Assembly: GCA_021737145.1 (NCBI GenBank)
Contig: JAIPEN010000007.1
Location: 62,001 to 126,000 of the forward strand
Source of the DNA: Desulfarculaceae bacterium
GTDB taxonomy: Bacteria > Desulfobacterota > Desulfarculia > Desulfarculales > Desulfarculaceae
Reading direction: 5' to 3'
DNA: 64,000 bases
Shown: piece by piece, positions 45,993 to 53,834 of the stretch
How positions within the stretch are numbered: position 1 is the first letter of the stretch
Layout: every line of letters begins with the position of its first letter
Translations under genes and position numbers: made by a program
The notes under the pieces: model-generated
Database searches by the model: none
Told to the model about the DNA's origin: nothing
Seen by the model: the letters and a program-made list of their open reading frames with translations, nothing else

Positions 45993-48032
45993 ATGGCCAA
46001 GCTATTACCCCAGAGGGCCTCTCTCAAGACCGCCGCCACGGTGGTGGTGGTGGCCTCTTTGCTTTTGTTCGGGCTCATCGCCGGATACAGCCTTTTCGTG
46101 CTGCATTCGGTGGTGCAGCAGGCCGAGGAGGAAAACCTGGCCGCCGACCGGGCCCAGGCCTCTCTGGGCGTGCTGTTCATCGCCGACCACCAGCACAGCC
46201 TGTTCAACCGGCTGGCCACGGTGGCCTCGCGCCCCTCCTTCAGCCGCCTGCTCAACCGCGGCGAGGCCCCGGAGTTGAGAGCCTACCTGGCCTCCCTGGC
46301 CGGGCAGTACGGCGAGTTGCAATCCGCCATGCTCACCGGCCCCCGGGGCCGCGTCCTCATAGAGGCCCCGGATTCGCGCCTCAAGGGTTCGCCCGAGGTG
46401 GTGCTGCCCGGGGGCGAGGCCCGCGACCCCATGCAGCCCTGGGTCTCCGGGGCTCAGAAAGCCCATGACGGCCGCCTGCTGGTCACCCTGGGCGTGCCCA
46501 TCCCCGGCCCCCGGGGCAAGGTGTCGGGTTATCTGGCGGTGCGCCAGAGCAACGAACCCTGGCGCAACTTCCTGTCCCACCTCTCGGCCCGGCCCGGGCG
46601 TTCCTATTATCTGTTCGACGGCCATGGGGGGCTATTGGCCTCGGGACCCCAAAGCTTCCAGCGCCTGGCCAGCCTGGCGGTGGAGCTGCGCCGCGAGCTG
46701 GGCCGCCGGCCCGGTCCCCTGTCGCGCATAGCCACCATGACCGGGGGAGGCGAGGCCTTCATCTCCGCCTCGGCCGTGGCCGGCCTGGGCTGGGTGCTGG
46801 TGGTGGCCCAGCCCTACGACCAGGCCATGGCCCAGGCCCAGGCCTTGTCCCGCCAGGTTTATCTGTTCCTGGTGCTCCTGGCCGGGGGCATCACTTTCGG
46901 CACCCTGCTGCTGCTGTCCTTGTACCGGGCCCAGCAGACCGTGCTGGAGCGCACCGGTCAGGAGGCCCGCCGCCTGGAGAGCGAGGTGGCCAAGCGCACC
47001 GCCGAGCTGCGCCTGGCCAACGACCGCCTGCGCACCCTGTTCCGCGATCTGCCGGACATGGTCTACGAGGTGGATGCCGAGGGCAAGATGACCCTGGTCA
47101 ACCGGGCGGTGACTCGCCTGTTGGGCTACGAGCCCCAGGAAATGGTGGGCCGCCTGCGCCGGGATTTCGTGTTGCACGACGACCTGGATAAGTTCGACGA
47201 GGAACGCCTGCGGGCCGAGCGCGGCGAAAAGATGAGCATCCTGGCCCTCCGGCACCTGACCAAGGACGGCCAGACCCGCTGGCTCTCGGTGCACTCGCGG
47301 GGGGTGTTCGGCCCCCAGGGGCACCTGGTGGGCCGGCGGGGGGTGGCCCGCGACGTGACCCAGCAGGTGCTGGCCGAGCGCCAGGTGCGCGAGCTCTCCC
47401 GCCGGCTCATCGGGGCCCAGGAGGACGAACGCAAGCGCCTGGCCCAGGATCTGCACGACGAGATGGGACAGTTGCTCTCGGCCCTGAAGATCGGCCTGCA
47501 GGGAGAGGCCACCCGCCGGGGGGGCGGCCCGGAGATGGAGCGCCTGATCCGCCTGACCCAAAAGGTGATGGACCGGGTGCGCGCCTTGGCCTACAATCTT
47601 CGCCCGGCCATCCTGGACAGCTTCGGCCTGGCCGCGGCGGCCCGCGACCTCTGCGAGGCCCTCAGCGAGGCCGGCCTGCTCCAGGTGGAGACCGACATCG
47701 ACGAGCTACCCCTGGACCTGGCTCCCGAGGTGAGCCTGTCCATCTACCGCTGCTTGCAGGAGGCGCTCAACAACGTGGTGCGCCATTCGCGCTCGGGCTG
47801 GGCCAAGGTGGAACTGCACATGGGGGAGGAGACCTTGCGCATGGTGGTGAGCGATCACGGCCGGGGCTTTGACGTGGAGGCGATCCTGGAGGGCGGGGGC
47901 GCCGGGCGCAGCCTGGGCCTGCTGGGCATACGCGAGCGCATGAACTTGCTGGGAGGCCGCATGGATCTGACATCGTCGGACCAGGGAACCCGCCTGGTGG
48001 TCGAGGTGCCTTTGGAGGAGGCTCATGCCTGA
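45993..48032 (+). CDS. Membrane sensor histidine kinase, NarX/HisKA_3 type
   Basis: A 679-residue kinase. TM1 lies at about 13-36, an extracytoplasmic sensor domain at 37-285, TM2 at about 288-310, then a coiled coil, a PAS domain (about 345-465; DMVYEVDAEGKMTLVNRAVT) and a HisKA_3/HATPase module. The phospho-His is in RLAQDLHDEMGQLLSALKIG. The ATPase has EALNNVVRHSRSGWAKVELH and LGLLGIRERMNLLGGRM. It overlaps the NarL-type regulator gene by 8 bases and is its cognate partner. The sensor domain appears Cache-like (SAMLTGPRGRVLIEAPDSRL; GRLLVTLGVPIPGP). The ligand is unknown. Confidence 0.92.
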   Translation: MAKLLPQRASLKTAATVVVVASLLLFGLIAGYSLFVLHSVVQQAEEENLAADRAQASLGVLFIADHQHSLFNRLATVASRPSFSRLLNRGEAPELRAYLASLAGQYGELQSAMLTGPRGRVLIEAPDSRLKGSPEVVLPGGEARDPMQPWVSGAQKAHDGRLLVTLGVPIPGPRGKVSGYLAVRQSNEPWRNFLSHLSARPGRSYYLFDGHGGLLASGPQSFQRLASLAVELRRELGRRPGPLSRIATMTGGGEAFISASAVAGLGWVLVVAQPYDQAMAQAQALSRQVYLFLVLLAGGITFGTLLLLSLYRAQQTVLERTGQEARRLESEVAKRTAELRLANDRLRTLFRDLPDMVYEVDAEGKMTLVNRAVTRLLGYEPQEMVGRLRRDFVLHDDLDKFDEERLRAERGEKMSILALRHLTKDGQTRWLSVHSRGVFGPQGHLVGRRGVARDVTQQVLAERQVRELSRRLIGAQEDERKRLAQDLHDEMGQLLSALKIGLQGEATRRGGGPEMERLIRLTQKVMDRVRALAYNLRPAILDSFGLAAAARDLCEALSEAGLLQVETDIDELPLDLAPEVSLSIYRCLQEALNNVVRHSRSGWAKVELHMGEETLRMVVSDHGRGFDVEAILEGGGAGRSLGLLGIRERMNLLGGRMDLTSSDQGTRLVVEVPLEEAHA

Positions 48033-48696
48033 GAATATCCGCGCGATCATTTGCGACGACCACGCCATCTTCCGCCAGGGCATAAAGCAGGTGCTGGCGG
48101 CCAACCCGGAACTGGAGGTGGTGGGCGAGGCCGGCGACGGCCTGGAGGCCGTGGCCCTGGTCAAGAAGCTGGCCCCCGAGGTGGTGATCATGGACATCAC
48201 CATGCCCGAGATCAGCGGCATCGAGGCCACCCGCGAGATCGTGGCTCTGCGCCCCGAGATCCGGGTGATCATCCTCAGCGTGCACTCGCGCAAGACCTTT
48301 ATCTCCGAGGCGCTCAAGGCCGGGGCCAGGGGCTACGTGCTCAAGGACTCGGCCGGCGAGAAGCTCCTGGACGCGGTGGAAGCGGTGATCAAGGGGGAGT
48401 GCTATCTGGACTCGCCGGTGGCCGGGCACATCGTGGACGAGTTTCTGGCCGTGCCCGAGGCGGCCCCCGAGGGCGAGCAGGTAGAGCGCCTCAGCGACCG
48501 CGAGCGCCAGGTGCTCAGGCTCATCGTGGAGGGCAACACCAACAAGCAGATCGCGGACAAGCTCTTCCTCAGTCCCAAGACGGTGGACAATCACCGTTCC
48601 CGCATCATGAGCAAGCTGGGCCGCCACGACCTCATCGGCTTGGTCAAGTACGCAATCGCCAGTGGCCTGGTGGACCCGGACTCCTGGAGCCGCTAG
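48025..48696 (+). CDS. NarL/FixJ-type response regulator
   Basis: A 223-residue regulator. The receiver (1-120) has AIICDDHAIFRQGIKQVL, phospho-Asp in VIMDITMPEISG and Lys in YVLKDSAGEKL. The C-terminal LuxR-type HTH is clear: LSDRERQVLRLIVEGNTNKQ, then DKLFLSPKTVDNHRSRIMSK. The ATG overlaps the kinase stop, so the pair is translationally coupled. Targets are unknown; nearest candidates are the small secreted protein at 48841 and the sulfur operon beyond. Confidence 0.94.
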   Translation: MPENIRAIICDDHAIFRQGIKQVLAANPELEVVGEAGDGLEAVALVKKLAPEVVIMDITMPEISGIEATREIVALRPEIRVIILSVHSRKTFISEALKAGARGYVLKDSAGEKLLDAVEAVIKGECYLDSPVAGHIVDEFLAVPEAAPEGEQVERLSDRERQVLRLIVEGNTNKQIADKLFLSPKTVDNHRSRIMSKLGRHDLIGLVKYAIASGLVDPDSWSR

Positions 48697-48840
48697 GCCA
48701 ATACCCACCGGTTGACTGGGCGGTTGTAACAAATAGTGGACCCCGCCTCCGCGCGAGCTTACAATTATAATAGGCGTCGGGTGACGCCTGATTTATATTT
48801 AGCCTGTCTATGTCCCACAACAATATAAGGAGATTTGGTT

Positions 48841-49278
48841 ATGATCAGGCGCTTGTTGATTCTGAGTATGATCGTTGCGCTGGTATTGGGCCTGGGCGTC
48901 ATGGCCTCAGCCGAGGAAAAACCGAGCGGGACGGTCTACTTCAAGACCCATAACGTGGCCGTGGGAATTGGGGTCACCTGGGGAGATGGCGTCCTTAAGT
49001 TCAAGGGCAAGGAATACAAGTTCTCCATCGATGGCCTGAGCCTGCTCGACCTGGGCATGGGCGACGTGGAGGCCAAGGGCAACGTCTACAACCTGAAGAA
49101 GGTGGAAGACTTCGCCGGGAACTACTCCTCGGTGCAGGCCGGAGCCGCCCTGGGCAAGGGCGTGGCCGCCGCGCAGCTGGTCAACGACGCCGGGGTCAAG
49201 ATGAACCTCAAGGCCGTGCAGCAGGCCGCGCGCCTCACCCTGGCGCCGGGCGGCATGAAGATCACGCTTAAGAAGTAG
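48841..49278 (+). CDS. Small exported protein, DUF1134/EipA-like
   Basis: A 145-residue exported protein with a signal peptide (1-24, ending VMASA). The mature part has GTVYFKTHNVAVGIGVTWGD, VLKFKGKEYKFSIDGLSLLD and MGDVEAKGNVYNLKKVEDFA, reminiscent of the DUF1134 (EipA) fold known from envelope-integrity proteins, though shorter. The assignment is from pattern memory. AAGGAGATTTGGTT precedes the ATG, so an upstream TTG is rejected. It is followed by a bidirectional hairpin. Confidence 0.65.
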   Translation: MIRRLLILSMIVALVLGLGVMASAEEKPSGTVYFKTHNVAVGIGVTWGDGVLKFKGKEYKFSIDGLSLLDLGMGDVEAKGNVYNLKKVEDFAGNYSSVQAGAALGKGVAAAQLVNDAGVKMNLKAVQQAARLTLAPGGMKITLKK

Positions 49279-49303
49279 ATCCGGCCCACCGCCCGCTTGA
49301 GGC

Positions 49304-49350
49304 ATTAAAAAAGACGCGGCCCGGTTTCCCCTGGGGAGACCGGGCCGCGT
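49304..49350 (-). terminator. Terminator hairpin between convergent genes
   Basis: ACGCGGCCCGGTTTCCCC (49314-49331) pairs with GGGGAGACCGGGCCGCGT (49333-49350) with one G-U. On the minus strand the stem is followed by CTTTTTTAAT, so it is a good intrinsic terminator for the sulfur operon ending at 49379. On the plus strand the T-run is weak. Confidence 0.85.
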
Positions 49351-49378
49351 TGTTCATGGACAGTATGGAGACGCGGGC

Positions 49379-50560
49379 TCACTTGGGCGGGGTGATCTTA
49401 TAGCCGCCCTTGTCGTCAAAGGTGATCTCCGCGTCCAGGTAGTAGACCTCTTTGAGCTCGGGGCGCTGGTCCTGCAGCATGTAGTAGGCCTCGCCGCTGC
49501 GGGCTCCGGTGGAGCAGGTGAACACCACCGGCTTGTCCGAGGGCAAGGAGGCCAGCTTTTTCTCCAGGTCGTCGGTGGGGATGTTCACCGAGCTCTTGAA
49601 GTGGCCGGCCTTGTACTCGTGGGGGTCGCGCACGTCCACCAGGTAGATGGCCTCGGGCTTGGTCTTGATGATCTCCTCGAAGACCACCAGGTCCAGGCTG
49701 CCTTCCTCCTTGCCCGCCTTGAGCGAGCGCTTGGCAGCGGTCTTGGCCTTGGCCGGGGCCATTGCCGCGGCCGCGCCCGCGCCGTAGACCTTCTTCCAGT
49801 CCGGATAGCCGGCCGGGTAGACCTTGACGTTGGCGTAGCCCAGGGCGCGGGCCTTGAAGGCCGCCTTGTGGCTCAGGGCGCAGTGCAGGCCGCCGCAGTA
49901 GAAGATGACCAAGGCGTTCTTGTCCGCGGGCAACAGGCCCTTCATCTTGTTAAAGGCGCTGGTGGGCAGGCTCAGGGCGCCGGGGATGTGGCCCTTGGCG
50001 TACTTTTTCATGTAGGGCCGCGAGTCGATGACCAGGCCCACGGTCTTGCCGGTGACCACGTCCTTTACCGCGGCCGCGTCCACCTGCACCGGGAACTGCT
50101 TAAAGGGCGTGGCCGCCCGCTCAGGGCCGCTGGGGCCGGCGCCGTAGTGCTTCTTCCAGTCCGGGTAGCCCTTGGCATAGACCTGGATGCGCTTGTAGCC
50201 CATGGCGTGGGCCTTGAAGGCCCCCTTGTGGCTGAGGGCGCACTTGAGCCCGCCGCAGTAGAAGACCAGCAGGGTGTCCTTGTCCTTGGGCAGCTTGCTG
50301 GCGGCCACCTTGTCGAACTGGCTGGTGGGCAGGCTGATGGAGCCGGGGATGTGGCCCTTGAGGTACTTGAGCTTGTAGGGCCGGGCGTCGATGATCACGC
50401 CCTTGACTTTGCCGTCGGCCACCAGCTTGACCTCGGCTGCATCCACCAGGTTGGGGTATTGCTTGAAAGCCGGGGCCTCGCCGGCCATGACCGGCAGGGC
50501 CAAGGCCAGGACCAGCAGGGCGGCCAGCACCAGGCGCGCCCCCTTGTTCAAATAGTTCAT
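49379..50560 (-). CDS. Exported protein with three rhodanese domains
   Basis: A 393-residue exported protein (signal peptide 1-26, ending PVMAG). There are three rhodanese domains at about 35-140, 150-262 and 288-388. Candidate active cysteines lie in FYCGGLKCALS, FYCGGLHCALS and FTCSTGARSG. Domains 1 and 2 are near duplicates (RPYKLKYLKGHIPGSISLP and RPYMKKYAKGHIPGALSLP), each followed by GYPDWKKxYGAG. Domain 3 is a more standard type (VDVRDPHEYKAGH). It should bind and transfer sulfane sulfur in the periplasm. It ends the minus-strand sulfur operon, 32 bases after the cytochrome c gene, with a perfect AGGAGGTAACC site. Confidence 0.9.
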   Translation of the reverse strand: MNYLNKGARLVLAALLVLALALPVMAGEAPAFKQYPNLVDAAEVKLVADGKVKGVIIDARPYKLKYLKGHIPGSISLPTSQFDKVAASKLPKDKDTLLVFYCGGLKCALSHKGAFKAHAMGYKRIQVYAKGYPDWKKHYGAGPSGPERAATPFKQFPVQVDAAAVKDVVTGKTVGLVIDSRPYMKKYAKGHIPGALSLPTSAFNKMKGLLPADKNALVIFYCGGLHCALSHKAAFKARALGYANVKVYPAGYPDWKKVYGAGAAAAMAPAKAKTAAKRSLKAGKEEGSLDLVVFEEIIKTKPEAIYLVDVRDPHEYKAGHFKSSVNIPTDDLEKKLASLPSDKPVVFTCSTGARSGEAYYMLQDQRPELKEVYYLDAEITFDDKGGYKITPPK

Positions 50561-50592
50561 GGTTACCTCCTAACGCACTAAACCGGTGCGCC

Positions 50593-50913
50593 TTATTTGC
50601 ACTTGGCCGGGCTGGGCGAGTCCGCCGCGTGGCCGTGCAGATAGGCGTAGATGTCGGCCAGATCCTTGTCGGTGATCTTGGGCCACTTGGGCTTGCAGGG
50701 AATCTTGTTCTGGTTGAACAGCTCGGCCCATTTGGCCTGCTTGTAGGTGGACGGGCTCAGGTCCTTGGCCGGGCCCTTGGCGCTGTGGCAGGTGCGGCAG
50801 TTCTTGCGGTAGAGATACTTTCCCTTGCGCCAGTTGCCCTCGGACAGGGCCGGTCCCAGGCTGGCCAGCAGCAATAGCGCCGCCAGAGCCATGGCGAAAA
50901 CCGTCTTGATCAT
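50593..50913 (-). CDS. Small monohaem cytochrome c
   Basis: A 106-residue exported protein with a signal peptide (1-24, ending GPALS) and one haem motif, CRTCH, in YRKNCRTCHSAKGPAKDLSP. A Met ligand is not obvious; TDKDLADIYAYLHGHAADSP is the C-terminal helix. It is likely a periplasmic electron carrier for the Mo/NrfD complex encoded upstream. It lies 58 bases after the ferredoxin stop, with GGAGGCAACC before the ATG. Confidence 0.88.
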   Translation of the reverse strand: MIKTVFAMALAALLLLASLGPALSEGNWRKGKYLYRKNCRTCHSAKGPAKDLSPSTYKQAKWAELFNQNKIPCKPKWPKITDKDLADIYAYLHGHAADSPSPAKCK

Positions 50914-50971
50914 GGTTGCCTCCGTAGGTTTGGTTTTTTGGGAACTGGAGCCGCTCCGGGCAGGAGGAGCC

Positions 50972-51601
50972 TCAGCTCGTTCGCCAGAAATCGGGGGGCA
51001 TGTGCATCCCGCCGGGCAGGGTGGGGGTAACCGCCCAGTCCAGCAGCAGGGTGCCCTTGGTGTAATAGATGTTGGGTTCGGTGTGCACCTGGGGCGAGTT
51101 GACCGTCACCAGCTTCTGGCCAGCGGCCAGCTTGCTCACCGCGCTTTCGGGGTCGTTCAGGTCGCCGAAGACCCGCGCCTTGGTGGGGCAGGTCTCCACG
51201 CAGGCGGGCTGCTCTCCCCGGACCAGGCGGTGCAGGCAAAAGTCGCACTTGTCGGCCACCCGGGTCTTGGGGTCGCGGAAGCGGGCGCCGTAGGGGCAGG
51301 CGGTCACGCAGTTGCCGCAGCCGATGCACTTCTTGGGGTCGATGGCCACCACCCCGTTGGGCAGGCGGTAGGTGGCGTTCACCGGGCAGGCGGCCACGCA
51401 GGAGGGCTGGGAGCACTGCATGCACTGGCCCGGCTGGAACTGGGTGCGCAGCCCCTCGGCCCCGCCGTTGTGCTTTACCCAGTTGCGCCAATAGCCGTCG
51501 GGCACCTGGTTTTCCACCTTGCAGGCGATCATGCAGGCCTTGCAGTCAAAGCACTTGTCGGTCTGCACCACGATGGCCAGGCGTTTTTCTTTCTGTTCCA
51601 T
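50972..51601 (-). CDS. Four-cluster ferredoxin subunit of Mo oxidoreductase (PsrB/PhsB-like)
   Basis: A 209-residue iron-sulfur protein with four cysteine groups: CFDCKACMIACKVENQVP, then CMQCSQPSCVAACPVNATY, CIGCGNCVTACPYGARF and CDFCLHRLVRGEQPACVETC, each suited to a [4Fe-4S] cluster. This is the electron-transfer subunit of complex iron-sulfur molybdoenzymes. It has no signal peptide and would be exported by hitch-hiking with the Tat-dependent catalytic subunit. Its ATG overlaps the stop of that subunit (TGATG). Confidence 0.93.
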   Translation of the reverse strand: MEQKEKRLAIVVQTDKCFDCKACMIACKVENQVPDGYWRNWVKHNGGAEGLRTQFQPGQCMQCSQPSCVAACPVNATYRLPNGVVAIDPKKCIGCGNCVTACPYGARFRDPKTRVADKCDFCLHRLVRGEQPACVETCPTKARVFGDLNDPESAVSKLAAGQKLVTVNSPQVHTEPNIYYTKGTLLLDWAVTPTLPGGMHMPPDFWRTS

Positions 51602-53799
51602 CAGCTTCGCACCTTTTCAACCGTGACCAGGGTTTCATGCATGGCCATGTTGCCCGAGACCTCGTCGGCCTCGTCCTTGAGCACCCGGGAAAGGCAGGCG
51701 CCCTTGCCGTAGATGTTCTTTAGCCAGGTGGACAGGGGGCCGAAGCCGGTGTCCATGTACACCGTGTCCGGCCGTATCTCCTGGGTCACCCGCGCCTTTA
51801 GCTCCACCGCGCCCGCCGGGCTGGCCACCCGCAGCATCTGGCCCGAAGTGATGCCCAGGCGCGCGGCCGGCTCGGGGTTGATCCACAGGGTGTTCTCGTC
51901 CTCCAGCTGGGCGAGCAGGGCGTTGTTGGTGCTGGAGCTCTGGGAGATGTAGGCGTTGCGTCCCACCACCATGCGGAAGCGGTCCTGGGGCACCCGGGGG
52001 CGGGCCCGGTAAACCGGCAGGGGGGACACCCCGTTTTCCTTGTAGCGGTCGTTGTAGAGCTCGACCTTGGTGGAGCGGGTGCGGAAGGGCTTGTTCTTGT
52101 GCACCCCGTGCACCGGCCCGGTGAGGTTGTAGACTCCCTGCTCCTTTAGCGCGGTGGTCACCTGGGGCAGGTCCTTGAGCTGGGCCGCCCGGAAGTCGGC
52201 GATGGTGAAGTCGAAGTGCTCCTCCAGGCCCAGGCGGCCGGCCAGCTCCTTAATGATCCAGAAAACCGGGCGGCTCTGGTACATGGCCGGCACCACCGGA
52301 TCGCGCATCACCATGCCCGAACAGGCCGAAGAGCCCTGGAAGGAGGAGACCGGGTCCTCGCGCTCCAAATAGGTGGGCGCGGGCAGCACCAGGTCGGCCA
52401 TCCAGGCGGTGTCGCTCATGGCGATGTCCACCGTGATCATGAAATCCAGCTGAGAGATCATCTCCACGGTCTTGGCCTGGTTGGCCCCGGTCTGCATGGG
52501 GTTGGTCTTGTAGGTGAAAAAGCCCTTCACCGGATAAGGCTTGCCCTCTATCACCGCGTCGCGGGTGTACTTGAATGAGCCCTCCTCGGGGAACATCATC
52601 TTGGCCCGGCCAGCGTCCACCCGGTCCTCGGGGTTGCTATCGTAAAAGGGAGCCTCATAGGGGATGGTGCCGGTTTTGATCTTCTGGGGCAGGGTCAGGC
52701 CGCCGGCTTGGTCCCAGTTGCCGATGAGGGCGTTGACAATGGCCATGGAGCGCCGGATCTGGGTGGAGTCCACGTAGTCGGAGCTGCGGCGGCCGGGGTA
52801 GACCATGGCCGCGGGCGCGGCCTGGGCCAGCTCCCGGGCGATGCGGATGATGTCAATGGCCGGGATGTCGCACTGAGCCGCGGCCCACTGGGGGGTGTAT
52901 TGCCGGACATGCTCGGCCAGCCGCTTGAAGCCGTGGGTGCGCTTGGCCACGAACTCTTTGTCATAGAGCCCCTCGGTGATGAGCACGTTGGCCACGGCCA
53001 GGAAAAAGGCCATGTCCGTGCCCGGCCGGATGGCGTGCCATTCGCTGGCCAGGGCCGCGGTCTTGGTGTAGCGCGGGTCCAGCACCACCAGCTTGGCCCC
53101 GTTTTGCAGGGCGGTGACGATGTCGATGCTGTCCGGGGTCACCAGGGCCTCGAAGCGGTTGGCTCCGGGCATGATGATGTAGCGGCAGTTCAGGGTGTCG
53201 GGGATGGGCACCACGCCGAAGGTGTCCAAAAAGGCCCGGTTGCGGCTGAGCAGGCAGTTGGACTCGTGAGAGATCACGTTGTAGGAGCCGTAGACCTCGG
53301 CGAAGCGGTGCACGAAGGTGGACTGGGTGTCCGTGCCGGCCATGAACACCGTGCCGCAGCGGGTGTACTTCTCGCCGATCTCCTTGAGTTTGGCGGCGGC
53401 CAGGTCCAGGGCCTGGTCCCAGTTTATGCGCTGCCACTTGCCTTCGCCCCGGGCGCCCTTGCGCAGCAGGGGGTACTTGAGGCGGTCAGGGTCGTAGAGC
53501 TGCATGATGCCCGCGTTGCCCCGGGCGCAGAGCATGCCCCGGGACTTGAGGAAATGCGGGTTGGGGCCCAGCTTGGCGACTTTGCCTTTTTCCACCCGGG
53601 CCACCAGACCGCACTTGTTGAAGCACATGTCGCAGGAGGAGTATTTCTTCTCCACGGCCGGTGGGGCCGGATTTTTCTGGTCAGCGGCCAGGGCCCGCCA
53701 GGCCCCGGGGCCGGTGCCGGCCAGGGCCGCGGCCGATGCCGCCGTGCTGAGCTTGAGCCAGCGGCGGCGGGTCATGCCGGTTTTCTTGGTGGTGCTCAT
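51601..53799 (-). CDS. Molybdopterin oxidoreductase catalytic subunit, Tat-exported (PsrA/PhsA-like)
   Basis: A 732-residue Mo-bisMGD enzyme. A Tat signal (TRRRWLKLSTAASAAALAG) precedes the [4Fe-4S]-binding SSCDMCFNKCGLVARVEKGK. The Mo-binding middle has SHESNCLLSRNRAF, whose Cys is the likely metal ligand. Later segments include MVYPGRRSSDYVDSTQIRRS and VGRNAYISQSSSTNNALLAQ. The length fits polysulfide/thiosulfate reductase catalytic subunits (about 750) rather than the longer TtrA. The ATG at 53799 has AGAGAGGCC. An ATG at 53835 overlapping the previous stop (TAATG) would add 12 residues. Substrate is probably a sulfur oxyanion or polysulfide, by context. Confidence 0.92.
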   Translation of the reverse strand: MSTTKKTGMTRRRWLKLSTAASAAALAGTGPGAWRALAADQKNPAPPAVEKKYSSCDMCFNKCGLVARVEKGKVAKLGPNPHFLKSRGMLCARGNAGIMQLYDPDRLKYPLLRKGARGEGKWQRINWDQALDLAAAKLKEIGEKYTRCGTVFMAGTDTQSTFVHRFAEVYGSYNVISHESNCLLSRNRAFLDTFGVVPIPDTLNCRYIIMPGANRFEALVTPDSIDIVTALQNGAKLVVLDPRYTKTAALASEWHAIRPGTDMAFFLAVANVLITEGLYDKEFVAKRTHGFKRLAEHVRQYTPQWAAAQCDIPAIDIIRIARELAQAAPAAMVYPGRRSSDYVDSTQIRRSMAIVNALIGNWDQAGGLTLPQKIKTGTIPYEAPFYDSNPEDRVDAGRAKMMFPEEGSFKYTRDAVIEGKPYPVKGFFTYKTNPMQTGANQAKTVEMISQLDFMITVDIAMSDTAWMADLVLPAPTYLEREDPVSSFQGSSACSGMVMRDPVVPAMYQSRPVFWIIKELAGRLGLEEHFDFTIADFRAAQLKDLPQVTTALKEQGVYNLTGPVHGVHKNKPFRTRSTKVELYNDRYKENGVSPLPVYRARPRVPQDRFRMVVGRNAYISQSSSTNNALLAQLEDENTLWINPEPAARLGITSGQMLRVASPAGAVELKARVTQEIRPDTVYMDTGFGPLSTWLKNIYGKGACLSRVLKDEADEVSGNMAMHETLVTVEKVRS

Positions 53800-53834
53800 G
53801 GCCTCTCTTGCCTGGTTGCGCTTGCTCCGGGCCA

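Noticed and set aside
44585-46255. 556-residue open frame on the minus strand opposite the porin
   Set aside because: It is antisense to a porin with signal peptide, strands and terminator. Its His/Gly/Val-rich composition is the usual shadow of GC-rich coding DNA.
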